From NCBI GenBank assembly GCA_019279435.1, contig JAAALK010000082.1:81254989-81318988 (forward strand): a stretch of 64,000 nucleotides of DNA, read 5' to 3'. Position 1 is the stretch's first letter; each line of letters begins with the position of its first letter. A model generated the notes under the pieces. The model did no database searches, was not told the DNA's origin, and saw nothing but the letters and a program-made list of their open reading frames with translations. Source of the stretch: Zizania palustris. Taxonomy: Eukaryota > Streptophyta > Magnoliopsida > Poales > Poaceae. Shown here piece after piece: positions 30,906 through 42,799 of the stretch. A program made the translations under genes and the position numbers.

Positions 30906-30949
30906 TTGGAGCGTAATATCTAGGAAATCAAATGTCTTTTTATGAAATA

Positions 30950-32278
30950 ATATCAAAGACTTATCTCGCTTATGGATAAAATCGCTTGAGGTTCTCGATA
31001 TTCCAGGAGTTCACCAGCTTCTGGCCTTCTTCTCGCATCGGGCGATAGGACTCCAGACGCGTAGCTTCGGTGATAATGAAGAGTCCTTCCTAGGGATCCG
31101 AAAGCTTATGGGTCCCGACTAAATATTGAACTCGGCGTAGGACCAGGTCACCCACTCGGAAAGAGCGTGGATGAACATTCTAGTCATGGTACCTCCAAAG
31201 ACCTTGCTGGTACCGGATGGTCGAAGAAGCCAACCGTGCTTCTTCCAGACTATCAATATCTTCTTCCCGAGTACATTCGGCGGCACCTTCAACATATTGA
31301 AGTATCTTTGGCCTTTTTGTGCAGCATGTCCACCGGGAGGATGGCCTCCAACCCATATGCCAGGAAGAAAAGGGTTTGACCAGTGGCTCTGCTAGGCAGC
31401 GTGCGGAGGCCCCATGGAACAACGGGCAACTCCTTCATCCAGCGGCCGCCATATTTGTGCAAAGGATCAAACACTCTTTCTTTTAAGCCTTTGTCAAATC
31501 ATTCCATTGGCACGATCGATCTGCCCATTGGCCCGAGGGTGCGCAACTAAGGCGTACTTGACTTCCATGCATTGGTCTTCACAGAAATCCCAAAAATCAC
31601 TGGCCGTGAACTGAGTCCCCAGATTATGCCTTCAATGAATTCCACTACCTTCTTGGTTGTACTGGTCTTCAGCAGCATGACCTCAATCCATTTGGAGAAT
31701 TTATGAATGGCCACGAAAAGATGATCATATCCCTGTGGTGCCTTCGGCAATGGCCCCACTGTGTCCATCCCCCAACAAAGAAAAGGCTAGGAAGATGGGA
31801 TGATCTGGAGAGCTTGTGTAGGGAGGTGGTGCTGGTTGGCAAAAAAATGGCATCCTTTGCAGCTGCGTACCAGTTGGTGGGCATACGAGTTGGCGGTCGG
31901 CCAATAAAATCTGGCCCGGAATGTCGTGCCGACCAGCGTACGGGCCCCAACGTTGTTCCCGCAGGTGCTGGCATGGATTTCCTCTACGATCTTTTGTCCT
32001 TCAGCCTTGTCGACGCACTTCAGCAAAACTCAGGTGGATGCAGCTCTTATAAACAATTCTGACCCGATCAGGATGTACAATTTCCTCCTTCTGGACAGCT
32101 TAATAGCAGCATCTTTGTTCCGGGAAAGCCTGTTGGTGAGGATGAAATTGATCATGGGTCGGCGCCAATCTTCTTCTTCGCTAGGAGTGATTATGGTGAC
32201 TGATATGGCTTTGTCTTTTGGAGGCCACAAGACTTCTTCCTTGACGAACGACTTTGATGACTCCTGAAGGAACACCCT
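30950..32278 (-). pseudogene. G3 RNase H tail and integrase, decayed
   Basis: On the minus strand the RNase H tail (VFLQESSKSFV, aligning with G2 near 9270) is followed by the zinc-binding region (FYWPTANSYAHQLVRSCKGC near 31900) and the core (HLFVAIHKFSKWIEV near 31730). Compared with G2, about 37 bp containing the second catalytic aspartate is deleted near 31622, between short ATCT repeats. The catalytic glutamate site reads GQIDRANG, with aspartate. The C-terminal part is in several frames. Non-functional. Confidence 0.75.
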
Positions 32279-32310
32279 TGTGGGATCAGAATGGCGACTA
32301 GAGGGGGGGG

Positions 32311-34372
32311 TGAATAGCGTGGGCCTCATGGCTCCAGATGTGATGAGTCATTGTCAACGATAGTCAAAGAGGACTGAAAAGAGAGAAGGCCTGCTCCGTC
32401 TAGGCCGCGTGTGACTCAGATACACGGGCAGCGAGCGGCTGTCGGGCAGAGGGGCCGCGAAGTCGGGCTGGCCCAATCCGGGTTCATGGGCCAGGAGCAG
32501 CAGAAGACACACTAGGCTGTTGACCAGGATTGACTCAGGTACACGGGCGGTGAGCGGTTGCCTGGCTGAGAGAGCTGCGGAGTCGGGCCGGCCCAATCCG
32601 GGTACCTGGTGCAAAGTCGGTGGAGGCTTTGTCAGTTTCGGTGCAAACTGACGACCGCTGATCTTGTATCGGACTATCCAGAAGAGAAGCCGTAGTCGCT
32701 ACGAAAGCTTAGCTTCTGGATAAGTCATCTGTAAATAGGAGTTTACTATTTTGTCCCTAGGCCCACAGTCAGTCAGTCGAGTCTGTAAAAATATCCTAAG
32801 GGCAGTTTAGTCTTTTCCTTTTATTTCAGCGTCTGTAAAGAACCCTAAGGGGCTGGTGGAATATTCCTAGCTATTGGGCAGCCTATAAATAGGGCCCCAA
32901 TCCCTAGGGTTAGGTCACCCTTTCAAGAAATCACTTTTTAACCAAGGATTGGGTCATTTTGTTTCCTGCGTTCTCTCTCCTGTTTGTGCGCCGCCAGGCT
33001 CCTGCTCACGGGTAGTAAATTCCTGCATTCCTTCTGTTCTTCATGAATCTGTCAGATTCTATTATCTTCTCTTGTCAATCGGTTTGCAGTGATTTTGTAG
33101 TTGTTTTTATTGCCTTGATTGACGTGCGGTTGTTTTTATTCCTGTGCAAACTGTGTCTCTGTTGCTTCTGTTCTTCACATGAGTAGTACTAGTTCTTGCA
33201 TGCAGCAAGTAGTACCTTCTCCCTGAAGCAACAGTACACTAGTTGGCTAGCCTTGCTTTTTCCCTGTGTAGCTTTTTGATCGAGTAGACCGAGCCTAGTC
33301 TTTCTCTGGTGGTTTCTGGCGAAGCCCCCATGTCTTGTGCGAAGTCCTTCAACTCTGAGAAGCAGGCTTCGGCCAGACTCCTACGAAGGCTCTGCTAAAA
33401 TGTTCAACTCCGATTTTGAACTGTGAACCTAGCTTCGAAGTATGTTATGTGCTTAATTTCTGTTCTCTTGGCATACTTCGGCAGTTCTTGCGAAGGTGTA
33501 CTCCGACTCGAGCTTTTCGTAGTCAATACTTCGACGGACTTCGAAGTTGGCTTCGAAGCATGTCTCTCTGGTAGACTTCGCTCGAAGTGTGTTCTCTGAG
33601 ATTTTTCTGCTGCTGTCTTTTCCGAAGGTCTCAGTTTGTGGGTTCGAAGCTTGTCATTCGAAGTTAGTCCTTGAGTCGAAGGTTACCACTTCGGTAGTCA
33701 TACCTCGATCAAAGCTAGCTTCGAAGGTAGAGTGTAGGCTTCGATTTGGTCTTACTGCCGTGTGTTTGGCTTCGCTTCTCTTTTGAAGGTTGCTTTTCTG
33801 TGAATTTTGTTCGAAGTTTTCTGATCGAAGTTCAGGCTTCGAAGTACACTGTTCGAAGCAGGCTTCGATACTTTCATACTTCGCTTCAAAGCATACTTCG
33901 CATTCTGCCACACTCGAATTAGGCTAGTTTCCACAAACCTTCGACACTTCCACGACAGCCTTCGCTAGACTTCGACAAGGGACTCCGGAGCAGGATTCGA
34001 CACTGCGAAGCAGGCTTCGACACTGCGAAGCAGGCTTCGACACAGCGAAGCAGGCTTCGCCAAGTTTCGAACAGGAGACAAATTTGAACAGTAACTTCTC
34101 ATCTCTTTTCATGTACACTTAGATCGTCTGCTGAGAAGTTTGATCTGCCATGTTTTGAATATTTTGTTTATCTGCCTGTTTGCACTGTATCGGTGTTTCT
34201 CTATCTGGGGCATCAGTCTTTCTAGGCTAGATACTTTTAGACTTAGGCGATCTGTTCACGCTTTGCTGCTTAGTCTTTTGAGGTGCGTTAGGTGTTGGGA
34301 ACAGGCCATTGATTCGGAAGAATTTTTTAGGTGCCCATAACCCCCCCTCTGGTCGCTACTTTCGGTCCTACA
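32311..34372 (+). repeat. S4: solo LTR of the S1 family, diverged
   Basis: It begins TGAATAGCGTGGGCC, matching S1 LTR position 14 onward, and ends GGTCCTACA like the S1 LTR. A TATAAATA box lies near 32885. Between about 33300 and 34090 it has a segment absent from the S1 LTR, dense in TTCGAAG. At 2062 bp it is longer than the S1 LTR. The first 13 bases of the LTR are missing and no target duplication is seen, so simple insertion followed by LTR recombination does not fully explain it. Confidence 0.8.
33991..34060 (+). repeat. 20-bp tandem repeat in S4
   Basis: About 3.5 copies of a 20-bp unit (GAAGCAGGCTTCGACACTGC), nearly perfect. It lies in the TTCGAAG-rich segment that is specific to this LTR. 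Confidence 0.85.
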
Positions 34373-37186
34373 ACACTTTCTTTCGAATGTGATGGACTGT
34401 TCAGATCAGCCAACGCACCTCAAATGTTGATCAAATCAATTTTGAATAGAGTAGTACAATAACAATGCAAAACTTGATTCAAAATCAAAGTTTACAGCAA
34501 ATCGGAGTTTGAATGGTCGATCTGTATTGACGGTATTTGGAACTCTGAAATATAGCTGCTATTTCTCCATATGAATAGTCGATAGGAGGGTGTCGATCAT
34601 TAAAACTTTGATAGATTTCAGAAAAATAGAAAACTACTCAGAAATTCAACTCAAGTTTTAGAAGCTGAAATATATTGACACACTTTGATTTTAGATGCAA
34701 TGATATGAATTCTAAAAACAAATTTGGAAGTGAATAGACTTTTTCAGATTCAATTTTGATTCACATGAGGAATTCAATCTTCAGAATAAACTTTAATTCA
34801 AAACCAACACAATTCAAACATACAACAGATTCTATCAGATTTGAGATTACAACAGTATCAGATCTGAGATTGAAAAGATTTAATATGCCCTTAAAAACAA
34901 AATTCAGATTCAATACTAAATCATAGATCTGAGATCAATTCAATTTAAACTAGAGTTCAACACTCTTCAAAACTGAAATTTCAGACTTTTTACTCTCAGC
35001 AATAGATGAATTATGGCACACACTAGATGATGCACAACAATTTCAGAACATAATGATTCAGTTTTGAAGTTGTGATTTCAAATTGAAAGCCAAAACAGAC
35101 TAGAGAGAAAAATAAACTATTGACAACAGGGATTTAAATTCTGCAGCACTTAGTCAATTTGTAACCAGAATTTAACCTATCAGAAGTTTAAACTGAGATT
35201 GACTTGGAGTGAAAATCAGACTTGACATAACCTGAAACAGTTTCACTCACCCAAGAGTACACAAATTTGAACAGCAGTTCAGAAAACTAAACAGATCACA
35301 ATTCAGAAAACCACCACTTGATAAACTGAAACAATCTGGATAATGAATAGTTATAAATTTTTGAAACAGATTTCAGTTTGAGATTGTTCAACAACTACTT
35401 CAATCCAGATGTCTTCAGCACTATTTCAAACTTAAACACAATATCTAATTAATCAGAAACACAACATAAAGGATGAAGCATTACTTTAAACATACTATGA
35501 CAATTGGTACAAGTAGAAACCAGATGTAGCAGAAACTTACAATAACCTGAAATGTTCAGGCAAAAGTTCTGTACAGAACACACAAAAAAACTTGCAGTAT
35601 AATCCTAACCAGATTCAGAAAGATGATTATCAATGCTTCAACTCACAAGATGTAAAGAAGAATAAAACTGACTTCAGATTAGATTTGACAAGACCATAAC
35701 ACAGCAGAGTTAAAAGATCTTGCTACAGCTGATTCAACAGTTTTGACATACAAGGTATTAAAGACATAGAAAACAAATCAAAAGACAATGCTCTTTCAAA
35801 TCAGAAGATGTACAATATTTCTGCTCAGAAACAACTGAAAGATTAAGTCTACTGATTAACCAAGCATTAACTCGAAATCACAACAATTGACAACTGATGA
35901 TTAACAGTAAAAACAACAAAATAGATATTAGTTCAGCTCAAACAGAGATAGGTATACATTCTGTAATTAATGCAGATTTAATGTAGACACTATTAGAGAA
36001 GTAAATCTGAAAGAACTATTAAGATCAGACCTGAGGAATAAGTGATTTGAATTCAAACTATACTCTAGACAAAAACAATCAAAAACTGCATAAGTTTCAG
36101 ATACTTACAGGATGAACAACAACCAATTCTTTCTTGATTTCAGAAATATATCTTTGATCAGATGATTTCTTCTCCACAGATGATTACTTGAGTGATACCT
36201 TGAAGAAAACCCCCTTGATCTAACAGTCAAATTCAGACCAAGAAAAACGTACACCAGATCAGACAGAAAAGTCTCAACCAGATTGTTCCTGGGGGCGCAA
36301 CCAGAGCAACCAAACTAGCAGCAAAAAGAAAAGAAACCTAATTGTGAATAGTTTTTTCAGATCAGTAATAGTGATCACAACAGGGTAAAATGCAAGCAAG
36401 GAGCAAAAACACAGATTAGACGCAAAGGAAATCAAATTTTTGTATTGAATCAACTCAGAATAATCAAAGCTTTCAGCTGTTGTGGTTTTTTGTTTTTTTC
36501 TCACAAAAGGGGCAGCCATCTCTTTAGGCGTAAGGCCCATTATATAGCCATACCCTAAGAGGTAGCTTTACACAATAGTCCACCTAATTTTCAGAATTAA
36601 ACATGAGGACAAGACACAATTTCAGAAATATTAAACCTGAAAATTACTCTACTAGTTGGCTCAAAAAGAAATACAACCTTGACACAACCTGAATTACTCA
36701 ACAAAAACTAACTTCCTATTTATTGTATTTGAGACAAAAAGTGATTCGACGGTTTTCAACAAAAACCGCCAAAGCATCCCCTGATCATCGACGACTGTCG
36801 TCAGTCTGCAAACTCGACCACCAGCAAGTCTCTCCCGCTCTCGATCCCTCGAGATGCCTTGTCACTTGAACTGGCTTCACTTTCGCTGACTATATCGACA
36901 CTTCATCTTGATCAATCTTCAACTCAACGTCCTGTGCGACCTTCATGCATACATCAGAGTCCACTCTCGACTTCGACTGACACCCTCGACCATCTGGCAT
37001 TAGACTCTCCGTATAACCCTGATCTCGTGCCATCGACAGTTGACGAGTAACCAAAGCCTGCACACACGAGACAAACACAGACACACACACCATATCCAAG
37101 GCACCTAGACACAAACCCATGAAACCACCCTATCAATCACTCATCATTACTTTGAACTATAGTGACAAACCTCACTATGTTCCTCA

Positions 37187-37759
37187 ATCTCCCCCTTGAT
37201 AAGTGCATTGACAACACAAGATCAAAAGAAGTGTAAAACAACTATTCTGCACACAAGTGACCATGAAAGCTCTAGAGAGAGCAAATCACTCACCAAATGA
37301 TAAAGCAACCTACCTCAAAAGTTCAAAAGATCAACAAATTCACCAAAAAGCTCAAGTACTCTCCCCCTTTGGCAATGCAGACATCAAGATAGCCGCATGG
37401 ATTGAGAGAGTAAAGTGACCATGCAATGCTTCCAGAATATGATTAAGTCCAATTACAGTACAAGCACTTCTTGTGCCTCACAACCTGTCCTAGCTAAACT
37501 GTAAGGCAAGCTTTGAATAAACACAATCTAAATATCCGTATGAGCAAGCATTTTGATGTTTAAGCAAATAAAAGCATCACTTCCCAAACTAGTGTACTAG
37601 ACATGGCAAGGTAAGAGATACAAAAGCTATTCAAAAACAAACTCGAAAAGCACATCCCACTACAAGGAGCTGCAACAAACTTGATATGCGAGAAAATTAA
37701 ACTTTTTATTTTATTTTTTTAATGCCAAGGGTTATTTGCAAGTCAACCTTATGCTAACT
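37187..37759 (-). other. S3 polypurine tract and 3' noncoding region
   Basis: On the minus strand AAGGGGGAGAT (37197-37187) directly precedes the LTR. A second tract lies near 37370. Upstream (37200-37759) is noncoding. Its far end (37715-37759) continues across S2 into 60016-60071, and together they match the S1 3' noncoding block at 19975-20060. Confidence 0.8.
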
Positions 37760-40347
37760 TGAGGAACATAGTGAGGTGTGTCACTAATGTTCAATGGAAT
37801 GATGAGTGATTGATAGGCTGAGTTCATGAGTTGAGTTTGGATGTACTGGAGTTGGTGTGTGTGTCTGTGTTTGTCTCGTGTGTGCAGGCTGGAGTTACTC
37901 ATCAACTGTCGATGGCACGGGATCAGGGTTAGATGGGGAGTCTAATGCCAGATGGTCGAGGGTGTCAGTCGAAGTCGAGAGTGGACTCAGATGTACGCAT
38001 AGAGGTCAAACGGGACATCGAGTTGGAGATTGATCGAGACGAAGCGTCGTTCGAGTCAGCGAAAGGGAAGCCGGTGCAAGTGACAAGGCGGCTCCAGGGA
38101 TCAAGAGCGGGAGAGACTTGCTGGTGGTCGAGTTCGCGGACTGACGATAGGCGGTGACAATCGGGAGAGGCTTTGTCGGTTTTTGCTGAAAACTGTCGAA
38201 ATTTTAAACGTTTTTACTATTTCAATAAAATAGTGTCAAGTTTTAGTTTAAATTTTGTAGTGTCATAGTGTGTACTTTTTAGAGTATTTTTGGAATGTAT
38301 ATATTCTGAAAATATTCTAAAGAGGGGTCTATTGTAATAGGGTATTTTCAGTTTTAATTTTTCAGAAATGTAAATTGAGTCTTTCTAGGGGGCTAAGTGC
38401 AAATGTGGCCTTCTAGAAACCTTGGGCAGGTGGGATATTTATCCCCCTGCTGTCAAACAGAATGGAACCATCCAGATCAATCGAATCAGAAATTTTTCCA
38501 CAGCAAAAACAAAAACGACTCAACGTGTTTTGGTGTTTGACGATGAATAGAAGATGATGGTTCTTGTTGGATGAGAAACAGGACTTCCGGGAATACTGTT
38601 CCTCGTCCAGGCGTATGCAGTATCCAGCGGCAGTTCAGGTAAGTGTTCCATCAATTTTTTTGTGATTTTCTTGATGATATGAGATGGAATATAGTGTGTT
38701 TTCTCCTGACTATGATTGAGATATCTCCTGAATAGTATTGTTCTTAGAATCTGCTAAATCTTCATGAATTTCCTGATCTAGATTTCAGTTTCATGTGAGT
38801 TCAGTTCGTCATATTCTCTGCTGTTTAATTCTACTGCTAGTTAATCTGAAAGGCTAGGTGTGGATGGATAAAACTTGAGTAATCCTAGGTGTTAACGTGT
38901 TGATTCAATCATGCATCTGATTGTATTTTAGATAGTGGTTGCCTAATCTTTATCACATACTCTTGCTCTTGCTGAAATAGCTTTGTCCTTCATCTTGTGA
39001 TCAATAGTATCTGTGTTTGCCTTGAAGCTGATTATGTGTGTGTGATGTGGATGATTTGAATATGAATTCTGTTGTTGGAATTGTGTATCTGAAAAGTAGT
39101 GTGATCTGATTCTGAGATCAGCTGGCATAAAATCTTAAAAGTTTTAGAAATTGAAACTGATTTGAATCTTAGTTTGCTGATGTTGATTTGATTCAAGTCT
39201 GGTGAACTGTTCTGGTTGCTATCTGCTAGAAATCAAATTGAAGTTATTTTGTGAACTGGAAATAAATGGTAAATCAGTATTTCTAGTCAAGCTCTTGAGA
39301 AGTACTCTGTGAATTAAACCATTTGATCTGAATCAGTGCATTGCTATTGGATTTTAGCTCTGCTCAATCCTTTTAGAGTCTGATTTTTGGTCAAAACATG
39401 ATCAGCACATTTTGCCTTTGCTCACATATAGTTAAACTGATCAAAGTGCTTCTACTCTAAATCTGAAGTTGTTTAGTTTGTTCAATGTGTAAATGTGAGG
39501 TTCAAAAGTATTCAGTTCTATATCTATTTTGAAGTTTGAAATATATTTGGATTCTAGACTAGTGCAACTTGAATCAATACATTTTCTGAACTTGAGATGT
39601 ATTTTGAGAAGAGAATTTCTTGTTCTGAAACAGTCCACTGAAATCATTTCTTGAAATTTGTCGATTTTGCTACAGTGTGTGATCAACAGGTTTGTTATTG
39701 GTTTTACCCTGGTTCATGTTCAGCATTTGATCTGGTTATAGTTTTGGTTCTGAGTTAAAAATGCCTGATATATTTATGCATGCTTGAGATTGGTTGAAAA
39801 GTGAGAGAAGTAACAAAATTATCAAGTGTTCTCTTGACGAGGAATAGTAATTACTGAATCGTTTCAATTGTGGTTTAGAGTATTGTCATCTTCACCCTCT
39901 GTGATTTTTGTATACTGATTTTCAGCAAGTGTTTTTCAAGGTGCGAATCATTGTACGCTGTTTTGTTACTAAATTGAGAATGAAATTTGCAATCTGAAAT
40001 TAAAAATGACAAGTGCACGTTATTGAAGTTACCATTACTATTCATCATACGAAAAAATTTCAGAAGTGGTTGAATCTCATTTGCGATTGATTTGAGACAA
40101 GTTGATTGGTTACTACAAACTTGAATTGGTTGGTTGTGTGAGTGAATTTATATTAGTTGATTAAAAACATGAAACAAAGCTGTTTTTGAGTTCTTGAATC
40201 TGTTTGAGCTTAACCTTTGTACTGTTTGAATTGAAACTTGAATTTGTGTTTTTAGAGGTGTGTTGGGTGATTTGATTAGGCCATCACTTCGAAAGAAAGT
40301 GTCAAGGCGCCTATTCACCCCCCTCTAGTCACCATTCTGATCCTACA
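37760..40347 (+). repeat. S2 5' LTR
   Basis: 2588 bp, starting TGAGGAACATAG and ending GATCCTACA. The last 50 bases share the CACCCCCCTCTAGTC block with S1 and S3. Long A/T-rich stretches hold no convincing ORF. Confidence 0.9.
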
Positions 40348-40349
40348 AT

Positions 40350-40361
40350 TGGTATCAGAGC
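40350..40361 (+). promoter_or_regulatory. S2 primer binding site (tRNA-Met)
   Basis: TGGTATCAGAGC lies two bases after the LTR end, as in S1. Confidence 0.93.
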
Positions 40362-40410
40362 CGGTTTTTATCACGAGTTGACCTTTACCGGTTGTGATCC
40401 TTGTGGCGAC

Positions 40411-42698
40411 ATGGATAAGAACACAAAGATCCCTATGTTTGATGGTCGAGACTATGCCTATTGGAAGGTGCGCATGGAGGCTTATTTGCTTAGCCAAGGA
40501 AGTGCGATATGGGACATTGTTGCATCTCAGTATACGATTCCTGAAACTCGTACCTCAAAGACTGAGAAGGCTCAATATGAATGTAATAGCAAGGCTAGAA
40601 ATATTCTTTTTATCAGTCTGAGTCGCAATGAGTTCGATAGGGTCTAGCACCTTCGTACTGCTCGAGAGATTTGGTCGACATTGAGTACTTTTCATGAGGG
40701 CACATCACAGATTAAGGCTAGGAGGCAGAGCACGTATAATCAAGAATACCAAATGTTCGTGCAAGGCCCTAGCGAATCTATTGATGCTTTGTTTGCTCGC
40801 TTTGATGGCATTGTTAGTAACTTGCGCTCCACTGGGACGCTAGCTTACTCAGATCATGATCAAGTGATCAAACTTCTCTATGCTCTAGATCTTAGCATTT
40901 GGGAAGTTAAGATCTCAAGTATTGATGAATCTGCGAGCTTCGATACTTTGACATGCGATGAACTTTTCAGTAAGCTTAAGTCCATCGAGATCACCAAGGC
41001 ATCTCGTTCTGGGATTGGGAGCTCTTTGCCACAATCCATGGCACTAGTTTCTGGTTCCGGCAGTGGCACCTCATCTGGAGGTAGCATGTCTGGTGTGTGT
41101 GCTTTTTCTAGGGGATTTGCCTTGTCTTCTTTGGTCTCTATCACAAAGGAGCATGTGGACACATTAGATGATGGAGAGCTTGCTCTCATAGTCAAAAAGT
41201 TCACTCGATTCTATAATGATAGGAGAGATCAGAGGAGAGGAGGCTCTCGAGGGTGTTTCGAGTGTGGTGACTTAAATCACATTAAAGCCAACTGCCCAAA
41301 ACTAAAAGCCAAAAATGAACGTGAACAAAAGTATTAGAAAACAGATAAAAAAACCGTTCTACAAAGGCAAAAGAGGAAAGGTGGCGAAAAGAATGGCTCG
41401 AGCTTTCATGGCAGCACTCAGCGACATCGACAACACCTCGAGCGAAGATCCCAGTTCTGATGAAGATGAACCAGACAAGAATGACGAGAAGAAAGAAAAG
41501 ATGAAGGACTTCAACGGCCTCTACTTCATGGCCAATGGCAAGAAAAGCAACGATGAACCCGACATATGTGAGGTTTGTCTATCTCTTGATGAATTACTTG
41601 TGCAAAACGATGAATTACATGATGCGATGATTTCACAAGATAGACTGCTCAAACTTACTGCTAAAGAAAGAAAGAACAAAAGCTTAAAATTGAATCGTTG
41701 TCTATTGAACTTGCTTTGTTAAAGTCTAAATCTGAAACTGCTGATTGTGAGTCATGTCTTATCTTGATGGATGAACTTGCTCAGTTGCGTCTGATTCATG
41801 CTAAAAATATTGAAAAACTTGAAAATGTTCAGAAGCAACTAATGGTGGTGGAGTCTAGTCCCGATGCCATCGATGAATACTTAAATTGCATCCTTTTGAT
41901 TGAGAGTGTTAGTCTGAGAGATAAATATATCGATGAGCTTATGGCTAGATTGGAGAGTGCTGAGTGTTCTAAGGATGTGCAGCCGGCTTGTCCGACCTGC
42001 ATCACCCTGAAGGATCAACTCAGCTTTGCTAGAGATCAAGAAGAGAAGCTGAAGTGTGAGAATGATTATCTGCTTTCCATGGTAGATAAATGCATAGAGG
42101 GGAAAGGGAAAATGGATTTGCTTTTGGATAAAACAAAAATGTGTGCTGATAGGGCAGGGTTAGCTGTCGGGTTAGGTTATGAGAGGACTGCATCCAGTAC
42201 CCCGAGCCAAACGGTGTTCACTCTACCTACTACCCTTGAGAAAGAGAGAGCCCAGTTAGACACACCACAAAAAGCCAAAGATCCTCCCCAACCCAAAAAG
42301 ATAATCATTTCTTCACTCAAGACAGACTCAAAGCAAAAACCTAGGAAAACTATGAGGTTCATGCTAGAAACCCATAAACCTGCACTAAAGAAAGTTTTCC
42401 ATTGCACTTATTGTCATCGTGTCGGACACTTGATTGGTTTTGCTATAGACACATGAAAGATGAACGTCGTGCTTATGCTTTACATTCTCATCCTTCATTT
42501 GATATGCATGACTATGATTATAATGCTTATACTGATTATGAGGCTCCTTACAGCTATATGAGTGGCTATGCCCATCGTGATGTATATCGTACATCATATG
42601 ATGATAGACCACATAGGCATTTTGGTCCTAATTATTTTAGGAGACCTCAGCGAGTTGCAAGGAGACCACATGTTCAGTATGGTTCTCATCACACATAG
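40411..42698 (+). pseudogene. S2 gag, broken
   Basis: ATG at 40411 begins MDKNTKIPMFDGRDYAYWK. A TAG at 40645-40647 interrupts the capsid region (EFDRV, then HLRTAREIWS). The frame continues from 40681 to 41337, with a CFECGDLNHIKANC knuckle near 41260. It then moves to another frame (41315-41722) and back (41698-42456), where CESC and CPTC pairs in a coiled coil and a second knuckle (CTYCHRVGH) follow. The tail 42402-42698 is His/Tyr-rich. The layout parallels S1 gag, including CXXC pairs in the coiled coil, but the tail composition differs. At least one stop and three frame changes disable it. Confidence 0.85.
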
Positions 42699-42799
42699 TC
42701 TCCTGCTTTATCAACTTCTTGGGTTGTTTAGCGCTGGATACCTAAACATCTTATCTCTAAACCCAGCGCTAAGTACTCGAGATTTTACTTCTCTACTTA

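Larger units (their letters stand above)
28290..32278 (-). mobile_element. G3: gypsy relative of G2 in inverted orientation
   Basis: Minus-strand RNase H tail and integrase (32278-30950), tandem repeats (30905-30480), spacer, and a plus-strand extra ORF (28290-28882) mirror the layout of G2 in reverse. The element is cut at 32278 by the LTR of S3 (start TGTGGGATC). Its 5' half is therefore beyond S3 or lost. Similarity to G2 is strong enough to align by eye across coding and noncoding parts. Confidence 0.75.
32279..37186 (-). repeat. S3 3' LTR (Sirevirus), interrupted by S4
   Basis: On the minus strand the LTR starts TGAGGAACATAG at 37186, directly after the polypurine tract, and ends TGATCCCACA at 32279. 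It aligns in reverse complement with the S2 5' LTR (37760-40347): compare 36730-37186 with 37760-38200, and 34373-34430 with 40250-40305. Sequence 32311-34372 is an inserted LTR of the S1 type. S3 itself was inserted in G3. Confidence 0.85.

Noticed and set aside
33300..34090. Heat-shock elements in the TTCGAAG-rich LTR segment
   Set aside because: Heat-shock elements need TTC and GAA blocks two bases apart; the abundant TTCGAA has no spacer, so the match fails.
34373..36720. Host intergenic or intron sequence
   Set aside because: It aligns in reverse complement with the S2 LTR, so it belongs to the S3 LTR.
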